A DNA stretch of 64,000 bases from a bacterium. Lineage in GTDB: Bacteria > Myxococcota_A > Bradymonadia > UBA7976 > UBA1532. Both the position numbers and the translations under genes were made by a program. Each line of letters begins with the position of its first letter. The stretch's first letter is position 1. The notes beneath the pieces were generated by a model. The model did no database searches, was not told the origin of the DNA, and saw only the letters and a list, made by a program, of their open reading frames with translations. Of this stretch, positions 15,673 to 24,952 are shown piece after piece. The DNA lies in NCBI GenBank assembly GCA_030426085.1, contig JAUHYW010000048.1, positions 1 to 64,000 of the forward strand, given 5' to 3'.

Positions 15673-18129
15673 ATGCGATGGGGACGCGGCGCGCGAGCCG
15701 CGGGCTGGGCGGGGTGCGTGCTCCTGATCGGCGCCCTCGGCGCCGGGTGCGACGACGCCGCGACCGGCACGCCGCTGGCGCGAGACTGCGGCGGCGCCGA
15801 CCTCGGGATGTGCCGCGCCGGGACCGGACAGTGCCGGGTCGAGGCCGACCCGGTGTGCGTCGATGGCACCTACAAGTGCGTGGTCGACGCCGGGGTGCCC
15901 CGGGACGAGGTGTGCAACGCGCTGGACGACGACTGCGACGGCAAGGTCGACGAGGTGGCCGAGATCGCCTGTGAGACCGGCGAGCCGGGGGTCTGCGCGG
16001 ACGGCGTGTGGCGGTGTGCCGAGGGCGAGCTGACGTGTGTGCCCGAGACCCCGTCCTCGGCCGAGCAGTGCAACCGCCTCGACGATGACTGCGACGGTAC
16101 GGTCGACGAGACCGACGACGATGGCATGACCGCGTGCTACTCCGGGCCGGAGGGCACGGCGGGGGTCGGGATGTGCGCCGCGGGGCGGCAGACGTGCGTG
16201 GACGGTGTGCCCGGGCAGTGTATCGGCGAGACCCTGCCGGGCGACGAGCAGCCGGTGGGCGGCGACCTCTACAGCCGATGCGACGGCGTGGACCGGGACT
16301 GCGACGGCGAAGACGCCCCGCCGATCCCGTGCTACACCGGCGAGCCGGAGACCCGGGGCGTCGGGGCCTGCGCCGACGGCGAGGAGCGGTGCGCGGGCGG
16401 GCAGTATCAGGCGTGCGTGGGCGATGTGCTGCCGAGCGCGGAGACCTGCGACGAGGTCGACGAAGACTGTGATCGCAAGGTCGACGAGTTCATCGAGCGG
16501 CCGTGCTACACCGGCCCGGATGGGAGCCGGGGCGTCGGCGCCTGCGCTGATGGCATCGAGACCTGCGACACCGGCGTCTGGGGCGTGTGCGTCGGCGATG
16601 TCACCCCACAAGTCGAGGTGTGCAACGGCGTCGACGACGACTGCGATGAAACGACCGACGAGGTGGAGCCCCGGGCGTGCTACACCGGCCCGGAAGAAAC
16701 CCGCGGCGTCGGCGCGTGCACCGATGGCACCCAGGACTGCGTCGACGGGGCCTTCGAGGGCCAGCCGTGCGCCACCGAGGTGACCCCCGTCCCGGAGGTG
16801 TGCGACAGGTTGGACAACGACTGCGACGGTCGAACCGACGAGGACGTGGAGCAGGCGTGCTACGAGGGATCCGACGGCACCCGGAACGTCGGGCAGTGCC
16901 GGGACGGGATCCAGATCTGCGCCGACGGCGCCTTCGGCCGCTGCCTGGATCAGGTCCTGCCCGACGACGAGGTGTGCAACGGCCTCGACGACGACTGCGA
17001 TGGCCGGGTGGATGAGAACATCGCGCCCCGCGCCTGCTATACGGTCCCCGACGCGATGCGGGGGGTCGGCGAGTGCGCCGATGGCACCCAGAGTTGCGTC
17101 GGTGGCACCTTCGATGGCCAGCCGTGCGTCGGCGAGGTGACCCCCGCCCCCGAGGTGTGCGACGGCCTGGACAACGACTGCGACGGGGTCGAGGACATCG
17201 GCCGCAACCCGCTCGGCCCCCAGTCACCCGATCGAGTCGTCTGCGGCGAGCTGATCGCGTCCCACTGCCGGGTGGGGCTCGGCTGGACCGAGCTGCCGCT
17301 CGCGGTCGGCGAGAACCTCGACGGCCGGTTCCCCGACTGGTTCGACTGCCCGAACAACCGGGACGACATCGAGGGGGACGCCCGCTGCGTCCAGACCACG
17401 TTCGACGGCCTGTTCCATACGCTCGAGCTGCCCGAGGGCGAGATCATCGACAACACCGACAAGTTCGGCGTCCGCTGGGACTGCCCCGGCACCGGCGGGA
17501 TCACCCTCGAACAGCGGCGGCTGCTCGACGCGGTCGAAGAACGCTGCCACTTGACGCTCGGCGAGCGCTGGGAGAGCCCGTGGCCCGCGGTCAGCGACGA
17601 GTGGCCCCCGTGTGACCCCGAGGGGATGCGAACCACCGGGGTCGAGATGCCGGATAGACAGTCCCGGTGCACGACGACCGTCTTCGATCTCGTCAGCGGC
17701 GCGATCTGGCGGGCGGTCAACCTGGGGCGGATCTGGGGCGAGGGTACCGAGCTGGGGCTCGCGCTGCGCTGTGACGCTCCCGACGCCGCGGCGCCCTATC
17801 TGGCCTCGGTGGAGCGGCAGACCGCGGCCTGGCTCGGCTGGTCGATGCGGTTCACCTCGCCCGGCGATCCACCCGAGGGCCTGTCGCCCCACCCGTGGAC
17901 CCGCTGCGATCGGCACGGGGTGCACGAAGACGGCGAGGTGCGCTGTGGCCCCACCGACTGCCGGGGCTGGTTCCGCCGGATCGCGGTCGACATCGATCTG
18001 AGGGATCAAGAGGGCTACGATCCGGGCATGCTGGGCGTCGCGCTGAAGCCGCGCACCATCGAGGAGATGCGGAGCACGCCCGCCGACTGGCAGTGCGTGA
18101 GCGGTGAGCGGGTCGAGGAGTGGCGGTAG
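15673..18129 (+). CDS. MopE-motif protein with eight Cys-Asp motifs and C-terminal triple repeat
   Basis: 818 residues from ATG 15673, chosen because it places a signal peptide at the N-terminus (MRWGRGARAAGWAGCVLLIG, then ALGAGC, Cys26); GTG 15634 or ATG 15607 would extend it by 13 or 22 residues. Eight MopE-like motifs follow (for example CNALDDDCDGKVDE, CNGVDDDCDETTDE, CDGLDNDCDGVEDI), alternating with spacers of the form CYTGPxxTRGVGxCxDGxQxC. From about 17226 on come three copies of an unrecognised domain: CxxxLGW, then WxxC, then a C...DG(x)F strand, then a G-(V/L)-A/R-x-x-C end. The same triple repeat closes three more genes of this operon. Likely an exported, metal-stabilised surface lipoprotein. 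The first motif block is the longest of the family and may form a stalk. Confidence 0.85.
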   Translation: MRWGRGARAAGWAGCVLLIGALGAGCDDAATGTPLARDCGGADLGMCRAGTGQCRVEADPVCVDGTYKCVVDAGVPRDEVCNALDDDCDGKVDEVAEIACETGEPGVCADGVWRCAEGELTCVPETPSSAEQCNRLDDDCDGTVDETDDDGMTACYSGPEGTAGVGMCAAGRQTCVDGVPGQCIGETLPGDEQPVGGDLYSRCDGVDRDCDGEDAPPIPCYTGEPETRGVGACADGEERCAGGQYQACVGDVLPSAETCDEVDEDCDRKVDEFIERPCYTGPDGSRGVGACADGIETCDTGVWGVCVGDVTPQVEVCNGVDDDCDETTDEVEPRACYTGPEETRGVGACTDGTQDCVDGAFEGQPCATEVTPVPEVCDRLDNDCDGRTDEDVEQACYEGSDGTRNVGQCRDGIQICADGAFGRCLDQVLPDDEVCNGLDDDCDGRVDENIAPRACYTVPDAMRGVGECADGTQSCVGGTFDGQPCVGEVTPAPEVCDGLDNDCDGVEDIGRNPLGPQSPDRVVCGELIASHCRVGLGWTELPLAVGENLDGRFPDWFDCPNNRDDIEGDARCVQTTFDGLFHTLELPEGEIIDNTDKFGVRWDCPGTGGITLEQRRLLDAVEERCHLTLGERWESPWPAVSDEWPPCDPEGMRTTGVEMPDRQSRCTTTVFDLVSGAIWRAVNLGRIWGEGTELGLALRCDAPDAAAPYLASVERQTAAWLGWSMRFTSPGDPPEGLSPHPWTRCDRHGVHEDGEVRCGPTDCRGWFRRIAVDIDLRDQEGYDPGMLGVALKPRTIEEMRSTPADWQCVSGERVEEWR

Positions 18130-18143
18130 TGAGAGGGATCGAG

Positions 18144-19796
18144 ATGCTGCGGTTCGTGGTCGTCGCTCTGTCGGGTGCGCTCCTGGGGGGCTGCTTCGCC
18201 GAGATGCCCGATCTGCTCCCGCGGCCGGCGCCGGCCGACCGCGGCCCCGACGCGGTCGGGCCGGACGTCGGCGACATCGGCCCGATGGTCGACGGTCCGC
18301 CGGCGGAGGAGCAGTGCACCGGGGCCGACGACGACGGAGATGGCACGACCGACGAGGGCTTTCCGGTGGGCATGCCGTGCTTCGCGGGGCAGGGGCCCTG
18401 CCGGGTCGACGGTGAGTTCATCTGCGCCCAGGACGGCAGCCGGGCGGTCTGCAACGCGGAGGCGCTGCCCGGCGGGGTGGACATCTGCAATGGCATCGAC
18501 GACGACTGTACCGGAGTCATCGATGAAGACTACCCCGAGGTCGGTGAAGCGTGCGCGGTGGGCTTCGGCGTATGCCGGGTCGAGGGGCACCTGCGGTGCG
18601 CGGACGATGGCATGGGCACCGTGTGTGATGTGATGCCCGACACCAGCCAGCAGGCCCTGGAGACCTGCGATGGCTTGGACAACGACTGCGACGACGCGAT
18701 CGACGAAGGGTTGCAGGCCGTCTGCGCCGCGGAGGCCGCCGGGCTCTGCGCCCGGGGCTCGACGACCTGCGTCGCGGGGGAGTGGTCGCCGTGCATGGCC
18801 GGGGCGCCTCAGAACGAGGTCTGCAACGGGCTCGACGACAACTGCGATGGCACGCCCGACGAGGCCCAGTTGCCAAACGGCGCGGTGGCGTGCGATTGCC
18901 CGCAGCCGGATCCGGATCCGGGCATCTGCATCCCGACCGTGGCCTGCGTCCGGCAGTGCGATCCCGGCGCACCGCTGTCGGCGCAGTGCGCCCGGGCACC
19001 GGAGCGGCGCTGTGACGGCTTCGACGACGACTGCGACGGGACGACCGACGACGACGGGGTGTGCGGTGACCTCATCGAGGGCGATTGCCGCTTCATGCTG
19101 GGCTGGACGACCCGCAACCTGGCCGTGCCGAGCCCCGAGTGGGGAGCATGCGAGGCCGAATCGCCGGTCGTCGAAGACGACATGAGCTGCAATGGCTCGG
19201 TGCCCGGCGAGCTGGCGTCGATCTCGCTGCCCGATGGCGCCGACATCGACGAGGCGGGCGACCGCATCGGGGTCGCGTTCCGCTGCGACGGCGGGCTCCT
19301 GCCGGATGTCGATGACTACATCCGGAGCCATTGCCGGGTCTATGTCGGGGTCGCGACCGATGCGGCCCCGGTCGCGGATGGGGTCGAGAGCTGGGGTGAT
19401 TGCCCCCGCTCCCCGTCGGCCGGGGGTGAAGAGGTCGCCTGCACGTCGAGCACCCTCGACGGGGGGTACAACTCCATCCCGGTGCCCTTCGACCTGACAG
19501 TCGATACGCTGCTCGGGGTGGCCTTCATCTGTGAGGACGACGATGATCCCGCCCGGGCCGAAGCCATGCAGGCGTCGGCCACGGTCTCCATCGGCTGGGC
19601 CGACGCGCGGGTCGACGCGGGCGCCATCGACTGGGTCGCGGCCTGCGCCCGGGCGGACGACGGTGACGGGGACGGCAACCCGTACACCGACTGCGCCCGC
19701 ACCCGGGGGGACGGCCGGTTCCGGGTCATGCGCTTCACCGCCGATGTCGATGCTGGCGACCGCTTCGTGATCCGGCTCGACTCGCTGGCTCCATGA
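18144..19796 (+). CDS. MopE-motif lipoprotein with C-terminal triple repeat (paralogue 2)
   Basis: 550 residues; ATG 18144 follows GAGAGGG and gives a good lipoprotein signal (MLRFVVVALSGALLGGCFAE, Cys17). The alternative ATG at 18120 overlaps the upstream stop. A P/D-rich linker precedes five MopE-like motifs (CTGADDDGDGTTDE, CNGIDDDCTGVIDE, CDGLDNDCDDAIDE, CNGLDDNCDGTPDE, CDGFDDDCDGTTDD). The third unit has a spacer ending CAAEAAGLCARGSTTC, and the fourth is followed by a Cys-containing insert ending CVRQCDPGAP. Three C-terminal domain copies follow (starting near GDCRFMLGW, SHCRVYVGV, ATVSIGW), joined by the linker CEDDDDPARAEAM. Its stop TGA overlaps the next start (ATGA at 19793), indicating translational coupling. 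Motifs with Asn or Gly in place of a Cys/Asp suggest relaxed metal sites. Confidence 0.88.
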   Translation: MLRFVVVALSGALLGGCFAEMPDLLPRPAPADRGPDAVGPDVGDIGPMVDGPPAEEQCTGADDDGDGTTDEGFPVGMPCFAGQGPCRVDGEFICAQDGSRAVCNAEALPGGVDICNGIDDDCTGVIDEDYPEVGEACAVGFGVCRVEGHLRCADDGMGTVCDVMPDTSQQALETCDGLDNDCDDAIDEGLQAVCAAEAAGLCARGSTTCVAGEWSPCMAGAPQNEVCNGLDDNCDGTPDEAQLPNGAVACDCPQPDPDPGICIPTVACVRQCDPGAPLSAQCARAPERRCDGFDDDCDGTTDDDGVCGDLIEGDCRFMLGWTTRNLAVPSPEWGACEAESPVVEDDMSCNGSVPGELASISLPDGADIDEAGDRIGVAFRCDGGLLPDVDDYIRSHCRVYVGVATDAAPVADGVESWGDCPRSPSAGGEEVACTSSTLDGGYNSIPVPFDLTVDTLLGVAFICEDDDDPARAEAMQASATVSIGWADARVDAGAIDWVAACARADDGDGDGNPYTDCARTRGDGRFRVMRFTADVDAGDRFVIRLDSLAP

Positions 19797-21427
19797 GCGC
19801 CCGGACGTGCGTGACAGGTCTCGCTCTGGTCGTGAGCTGCTGGGGGTGCTTCCCCGAGTTACCTGGGCGCGCGCCAGTCCAGATCGAGGCGGGCGATGTC
19901 GAGTTGCCCGATGCCGCCGATGTCGGCGCGGCCGAGGCCGGGCTCGACATGCCGCAGTCGTCGGAGCAGTGCAACGGACAGGACGACGATCGGGATGGCA
20001 CCATCGACGAGGACTTCGTCACCGGCGAGGCCTGCACCGTGGGCCAGGGGGCGTGCGTCGCGACCGGGCAGACCATCTGTCGGCCGGACGGCCGAGCTGT
20101 CGTCTGCGATGTCTCCCCCGGTATGCCCGGGGTCGAGGTCTGCAATGGGCTGGACGACGACTGCTCCGATGGGGTGGATGAGGGGTTCGACGTCGGGTCG
20201 GAGTGTGAAGCCGGCTTCGGCCCCTGCCGGGTCGTGGGCGAGGACGTGTGCCTGCCGGATGGCAGCGGCGTGGAGTGCAGCGTGACGGCCGATCTCGATC
20301 GGGTCCGGCTCGAGCGGTGCGATGGCGTCGACGACGACTGCGACGGTGAGATCGACGAAGGCCTCGATCAGAACTGCACGCTCGAGGTGCCCGGCCTCTG
20401 CGCCGCTGGCCGCAAGGTCTGTGAGGATGGCGAGTGGGGGCCGTGCGTCGGGACCATCATGCCCGGCGAGCGCAATGATGTGTGCAATGGCGTCGACGAC
20501 GACTGCGACGGCTCGCCGGACGAGAACCAGCTCGCCGACGGGCCCGAGCCATGCGACAACCCCCAGCGCTGCGTCGATATCGACGGCTGTATCCCGACGA
20601 CCCCCTGTGTCACTCAGTGTGATCCGGACTCGGTCCTCAACACGATCTGTGCCCAGGCGCCGGAGACGACCTGCGATGGCATCGACAACGACTGCGACGG
20701 GGCCATCGACGACAAGGGGGTCTGCGGCGGTGTCATCGAGCAGAACTGTCAGCTCTTGATGGGTTGGACCGACCGGGCGCTCGAGGCGCCGGCCCGCGAC
20801 TGGGGCATGTGCGACTTCGACCGGGGCCTGGGCGACGGCGTGAGCTGCAACCGCTCGCGGCCGGGCGACTTCGTGACGTTCTCCCTGCCCGAGGGGGCCG
20901 ACATCGACGGCGACGACGATCGCCTTGGCGTTGCGTTCCGTTGCGACGGGGACGGGGTCCCGGCCTATGTGGCGGCTCATTGCCGGATCTATCTCGGCGT
21001 ATCGGCAGTCGGCGTGGGGATCGCCGACGGCGCCGAGGCGTGGGGGCCGTGCCCCGCGGCCCTCGTCGAGGGGGACGAGACGATCGCGTGCACGTCGAGC
21101 ACGCTCGACGGAGACTTCCAGCCGCTGCTGGTCCCGTTCGACCTCGCGGCCGGTGGCTACATGGGTGTCGCCTTCGTCTGCGAAGACCTCGACGATCCCG
21201 CGAGGGCCCGGGCCATGGCCGCCTCGATCGAGGTGATGCTCGCCTGGGCCGACGCGTCGGTCGACAGGCGCCTGGTGGACTGGGAGACGGCGTGCGCGCC
21301 GCTGGGCGACGGGGATCCGTACACGACGTGCGCCCGGGCCCGAGGTGATGGCCGCTTCGGCGTGATGAGGCTGACCGCGGACGTCGACGCGGGCGATCGG
21401 TTCGCGATCATGATCCAAGCCCGGTGA
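19793..21427 (+). CDS. MopE-motif lipoprotein with C-terminal triple repeat (paralogue 3)
   Basis: 544 residues, start codon overlapping the previous stop (ATGA). The N-terminus is hydrophobic with SCWGC (Cys19), a weak lipobox. It has the same architecture as the upstream gene, motif for motif: five MopE-like units (CNGQDDDRDGTIDE, CNGLDDDCSDGVDE, CDGVDDDCDGEIDE, CNGVDDDCDGSPDE, CDGIDNDCDGAIDD). The Cys insert CVTQCDPDSVLNTIC lies in the same place, and three C-terminal domain copies (NCQLLMGW, HCRIYLGVS, EVMLAWADA) are joined by CEDLDDPARARAM. The shared layout shows that 18144-19796 and 19793-21427 arose by tandem duplication and then diverged considerably. Export and surface location are likely; the partner is unknown. 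Confidence 0.88.
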   Translation: MSARTCVTGLALVVSCWGCFPELPGRAPVQIEAGDVELPDAADVGAAEAGLDMPQSSEQCNGQDDDRDGTIDEDFVTGEACTVGQGACVATGQTICRPDGRAVVCDVSPGMPGVEVCNGLDDDCSDGVDEGFDVGSECEAGFGPCRVVGEDVCLPDGSGVECSVTADLDRVRLERCDGVDDDCDGEIDEGLDQNCTLEVPGLCAAGRKVCEDGEWGPCVGTIMPGERNDVCNGVDDDCDGSPDENQLADGPEPCDNPQRCVDIDGCIPTTPCVTQCDPDSVLNTICAQAPETTCDGIDNDCDGAIDDKGVCGGVIEQNCQLLMGWTDRALEAPARDWGMCDFDRGLGDGVSCNRSRPGDFVTFSLPEGADIDGDDDRLGVAFRCDGDGVPAYVAAHCRIYLGVSAVGVGIADGAEAWGPCPAALVEGDETIACTSSTLDGDFQPLLVPFDLAAGGYMGVAFVCEDLDDPARARAMAASIEVMLAWADASVDRRLVDWETACAPLGDGDPYTTCARARGDGRFGVMRLTADVDAGDRFAIMIQAR

Positions 21428-21492
21428 GTCCGGCCCGGCGAGCCCCCGTCGCCCGACCATCGAACGTGCATCTGGCGCGGGGTGGAGTTAGG

Positions 21493-22476
21493 ATGCCGCC
21501 CATGCGTAGATGCACCCTCGCTGGCGCGCTGTCCGTGGGCCTAATGGCCGCCGCGTCGGGCGCCGCGTCGGCCGACGTCCTGGCGTGTTACGCCGACGGC
21601 AACGCCGCGATGAAGGCCGGCGACTTCGAGGCGGCGGCCGAAGCCTTCGCCGCGGCCCGCACCCGGCGGAGCTGTGATCCGGCCCGCGACGGCCTGCTGT
21701 TCAACGAGGCCGCCGCGCTCGACAAGCTCGCCGAGAAGGCCGCCACGCCCGACGACGATCGACCCTACTGCCGGGCCCTGTATGCCTACCGCCGCGCGCT
21801 CGAGAAGGCTCGGGACGCGACCCGCCCGGCGATCGACGCGGCCATCGATCGCTTGAGCCGGCAGTGCCCGCCCGCGGGCGCGCTGCGCGTCGTCTGCGGG
21901 CCGGCCGGCGGCACGGTCGCGGTCCAGGGCGTGAAGCAGCGTCGGTCGTGCCCCGCGCTCTTCGCCGATCTGCGCCCTGGGACCCACCGGGGCGAAGTCA
22001 TCACCGATGGCCGAAAGGTGCCGTTCGAGGTCCAGGTGCCGTCCGGGCGGCGCGTCGAGCACCGGGTGGCCGTCGAGGCCGTCGAGGCCGTGGGGCCGGC
22101 CGAGCCGGTCGCGCCTCCGGGCGAGCCGGGGCCGTCGCTGGCGCCGTGGGCCTGGACCGCCATCGGTCTCGGGGTCGCCGCCGCCGGGGTCGCGACCTAT
22201 GCCTATGTGGACGGGCTGAGCGCTGTCGACGACCTCGAGGGGCTCAACGGCCGGCACAGCCGCAGCGAGGTGACCCAGGCCGAGTACGACGCGCGCTACG
22301 CCGACCTCTCCGACCAGTACGAGACGGCCCAGGTGCTGCACCTCGGCGGGGTCATCGCGGCCGGCGCGCTGCTCACGACGGGCGCGGTGCTGTGGGTCCT
22401 CGACCCGGGCGAGCAGGTGACCGTCGAGCCGGTCGTCGGCGCCATGAGCGGCGTCCGGGTGCGCTGGGGCCCATGA
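21493..22476 (+). CDS. TPR/PEGA-like membrane-anchored protein
   Basis: 327 residues. ATG 21493 has GGAG 5 bases upstream; the upstream in-frame ATG at 21424 overlaps the previous stop but yields no signal peptide. After the signal peptide (ends ASGAASADV) there is a helical, TPR-like region (CYADGNAAMKAGDFEAAAEAF, LLFNEAAALDKLAEKA, CRALYAYRRALEKA). A PEGA-like beta domain follows (GALRVVCGPAGGTVAVQG, CPALFADLRPGTHRGEVI). Two membrane segments, near residues 212-235 and 282-302, flank a polar helix pair. The stop overlaps the kinase start (ATGA at 22473). Such proteins often accompany transmembrane Ser/Thr kinases in myxobacteria. It is a paralogue of the gene at 24059-24952. Confidence 0.82.
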   Translation: MPPMRRCTLAGALSVGLMAAASGAASADVLACYADGNAAMKAGDFEAAAEAFAAARTRRSCDPARDGLLFNEAAALDKLAEKAATPDDDRPYCRALYAYRRALEKARDATRPAIDAAIDRLSRQCPPAGALRVVCGPAGGTVAVQGVKQRRSCPALFADLRPGTHRGEVITDGRKVPFEVQVPSGRRVEHRVAVEAVEAVGPAEPVAPPGEPGPSLAPWAWTAIGLGVAAAGVATYAYVDGLSAVDDLEGLNGRHSRSEVTQAEYDARYADLSDQYETAQVLHLGGVIAAGALLTTGAVLWVLDPGEQVTVEPVVGAMSGVRVRWGP

Positions 22477-23936
22477 ATCCTCGGCAGCTTATCGGCCGCC
22501 AACTCGCCGACAAGTACACCCTGGAGTCCCTGCTCGGGGTCGGCGGCTTCGGTGCGGTGTACCGCGCGCGGCAGGCGCCCATCGACCGCCTGGTGGCGGT
22601 CAAGGTGAACCTGCACCCCCACCGGGTCGATCTGCAAGCCCGCTTCGTCCGCGAGGCCCGCTTGCAGGCCGAGCTGCGCCACCCGGGCTGCGTGATGCTG
22701 CTCGACTGCGGCGAGACCGAGGGCCTGTTCTATCTGGTGCAGGAGTTCGTCGACGGGCGCTCGCTCAAGGCCGAACTGGGCGAGGGCGCGCTGGCGCCCG
22801 AGCGGGCGGTCGAGCTGATCTGCCAGGTGCTCGGCGCGCTGAGCGAGGCCCACCGACATCACATCGTGCACCGGGACATCAAGCCGGCGAACATCATGCT
22901 GACCCGCGGCCTGGGCGGGCGGGAAGAGGTCCGGGTCCTCGACTTCGGCATCGCCAAGCTGCTGGTGGACAACGAGGAAGACACCGAGAGCCTCACCGGG
23001 ACCGGCATGTCGCTGGGCACCCCGGCCTACATGGCGCCGGAGCAGATCCGCCCGGGGCCGATCGGGCCGCCGACCGATGTGTACGCCGTCGGCGCGATGC
23101 TCTATCGGGTGCTGGCCGGGCGGGCGGCCTTCGGCGGGGCGACGATCGACGTGCTGACCCAGCAGCTCAACAAGCCGCCGCCGCCGCTGCCCGACGGGCT
23201 GTCGATGTTCGATCCGATCGTCGCCCGGGCGATGGCCAAGCGGCCCGAAGATCGATTCCAGACCGCCGCCGAGATGAGCGCGGCGCTGCGGGTGCTCCCG
23301 GTCGATGGCTCGGGGTTCGTCCCCCGACCACCGCCCGTGCCCGGGGGCCCGACGGACGGGGCGGACCAGACGCTCGTGACGCCGCCGATGATGGGCTCGA
23401 TGCCCGCGACGCCCGAGCCGTCGGCCTCCCCGGTCCCGGTCACCGATCTGCGCCCGTCGCCGCAGCCCGCGAGGGCCCGTCGCGGCTCCGGCCTGCTGGC
23501 GATCCTGGCGCTCGTCGTCCTGGGGGCCGGCATCGGCCTGTGGATCGCGCTGCCGGGCGACGTCGACCCCGAGCCGGCCCCCGACGCCGCGGTCGACGCG
23601 CTCGTCCTCGCGGGGCCATTCGACGCCGCGGCCCCCGACAGCCCACCCGACGCTGCGTTGCCCGACGCCCGGCCGGTGGACGCGGCGCTCGACGCCCGGC
23701 CGGTGGACGCCGCCCGCCGCCCGATCCGCCGCCCCAAGCCCATACCTCCCAGGGGGCCCAGCGCCAGCACGCTCATCCGCCGCTTCGAGACCCAGCTCGA
23801 CGCCTGCCGCTGCGCCGACGCCCGTCAGACTCTGGCCGCCCTGCGCGCGAAGGTGGGGGATCGAGCCCGCAAGCTGGCGTCGAAGCACGAGGCGGCCTGC
23901 GTGCTCTTCATCCCCGGCAACTGCCAGTCTCGATAG
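22473..23936 (+). CDS. Transmembrane Hanks-type Ser/Thr protein kinase
   Basis: 487 residues, translationally coupled to the preceding PEGA-like gene (ATGA). Kinase domain at about 15-275 with every key residue: LGVGGFGAV glycine loop, Lys44 in VAVKV, HRDIKPAN (Asp135), DFG 157-159, activation loop with TGTGMSLGTPAY and APE 188-190. A Pro-rich juxtamembrane linker follows. One membrane segment lies at about 340-360. The extracytoplasmic part is a short D/P/A-rich linker with repeated DARPVDAA, then ~60 residues with a CRC motif (LDACRCADARQTLAALRAK) and two further Cys (ACVLF, NCQSR). The external part could act as a sensor or docking element. The catalytic machinery is intact, so it should be active; the targets are not identifiable. 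Operon position suggests it senses or regulates the adjacent MopE-motif lipoproteins. Confidence 0.92.
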   Translation: MNPRQLIGRQLADKYTLESLLGVGGFGAVYRARQAPIDRLVAVKVNLHPHRVDLQARFVREARLQAELRHPGCVMLLDCGETEGLFYLVQEFVDGRSLKAELGEGALAPERAVELICQVLGALSEAHRHHIVHRDIKPANIMLTRGLGGREEVRVLDFGIAKLLVDNEEDTESLTGTGMSLGTPAYMAPEQIRPGPIGPPTDVYAVGAMLYRVLAGRAAFGGATIDVLTQQLNKPPPPLPDGLSMFDPIVARAMAKRPEDRFQTAAEMSAALRVLPVDGSGFVPRPPPVPGGPTDGADQTLVTPPMMGSMPATPEPSASPVPVTDLRPSPQPARARRGSGLLAILALVVLGAGIGLWIALPGDVDPEPAPDAAVDALVLAGPFDAAAPDSPPDAALPDARPVDAALDARPVDAARRPIRRPKPIPPRGPSASTLIRRFETQLDACRCADARQTLAALRAKVGDRARKLASKHEAACVLFIPGNCQSR

Positions 23937-24058
23937 GCCGGATCGGCCCGCGGGTTGCCGAAAGCGGTGAAGCTTGCGCCGGGGGGCGGGAGTGTAGGAC
24001 TTTCGAACCGATGGGGGATCGTCGTTTCGCGGCCCTCGAATGCCCACAAGGAGATCCG

Positions 24059-24952
24059 GTGAAGCACCTCGCTCCGCTCGCAGCCGGCGTGATCGCCACC
24101 GTCGCCTGGAGCGCGGCCGTCGCCGCCCCCGACTGCGCCGCGCCGGGCCAGACCGCGCTGCAGGCCGGTGACGCCGACGCCGCGGTGACCGCCTTCGAAA
24201 TCGCCCTCGAGAACCCGGCCTGCGGCAATCAGCGCGACGCGCTGCTGCTCGGCCTGGCGACCGCGATGCATCGGCAGGCGGACGCGAAGGGCGACGGCCG
24301 GCGGTACTGCGACGCGGTCCAGAAGTACATCCTGGTCTCGGAGAGCATCGACGCCGATCTGGCGGCGAAGGGCAAGGCCGGGCTCGAGGCGACCCGCGCC
24401 CCGTGCGACGAGGCGTGGAAGGGCAACTTGACAGTGACCTGCCCCCAGGGCGGCGAAGCCTTCATCGAGCGCCTGGGCGGGGCCCGGGCGTGCCCGGCGA
24501 CCTTCGAAGGCATCAAGGCCGGCACCTATCAGGGCGAGCTGCGGGCCGACGGCCGCACGGCGCCGTTCATCGCCGCGGTGACGCCCGGGGCCGACGTGAC
24601 GGTCGCCGCCGAGCTGCCGCCATCGGGCGGCGGCGGGGGTGAGATCTCGACCTGGGCCTGGGTCGCCGCGGGGGCCTCGCTGGCCGCGTTCGCCGGGGCC
24701 GGGGTGGCCTCGCTGAGCACCCAGAACCTCGCCGATCAGGCCAACCGGCCGGAGAACGCGGGGGACTTCGACCAACTGAAGGACGACCACGCGACCCAGG
24801 AGGTCCTGCACTACGCGCTGCTCGGGACCGGGGTCGTCCTGGCCGGGGTGGCGACGTGGCTCTTCCTCGACACCGGCGAGGCGCCCGAGGATGGTCCGAG
24901 CGCGGCCATCACCCCGGACGGCTTCGGCATCGGCTGGCGGGGGTCGTGGTGA
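24059..24952 (+). CDS. TPR/PEGA-like membrane-anchored protein (paralogue)
   Basis: 297 residues with a GTG start at 24059, decided by AAGGAG 5 bases upstream; the in-frame ATG at 24011 has none. Signal peptide to about residue 23 (SAAVAAPDC). The helical region (TALQAGDADAAVTAFEIAL, LLLGLATAMHRQADAKGDGRRYC) precedes a PEGA-like domain (GNLTVTCPQGGEAFIERLGG, CPATFEGIKAGTYQGEL). Two membrane segments (WVAAGASLAAFAGAGVAS; LLGTGVVLAGVATWLF) flank a polar segment. The arrangement is the same as in the 21493-22476 protein, with clear conservation of TYC/PYC and CPA motifs, so the two genes flanking the kinase are paralogues. A 122-bp gap separates it from the kinase; its stop overlaps the next start (TGATG). 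Confidence 0.83.
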   Translation: MKHLAPLAAGVIATVAWSAAVAAPDCAAPGQTALQAGDADAAVTAFEIALENPACGNQRDALLLGLATAMHRQADAKGDGRRYCDAVQKYILVSESIDADLAAKGKAGLEATRAPCDEAWKGNLTVTCPQGGEAFIERLGGARACPATFEGIKAGTYQGELRADGRTAPFIAAVTPGADVTVAAELPPSGGGGGEISTWAWVAAGASLAAFAGAGVASLSTQNLADQANRPENAGDFDQLKDDHATQEVLHYALLGTGVVLAGVATWLFLDTGEAPEDGPSAAITPDGFGIGWRGSW

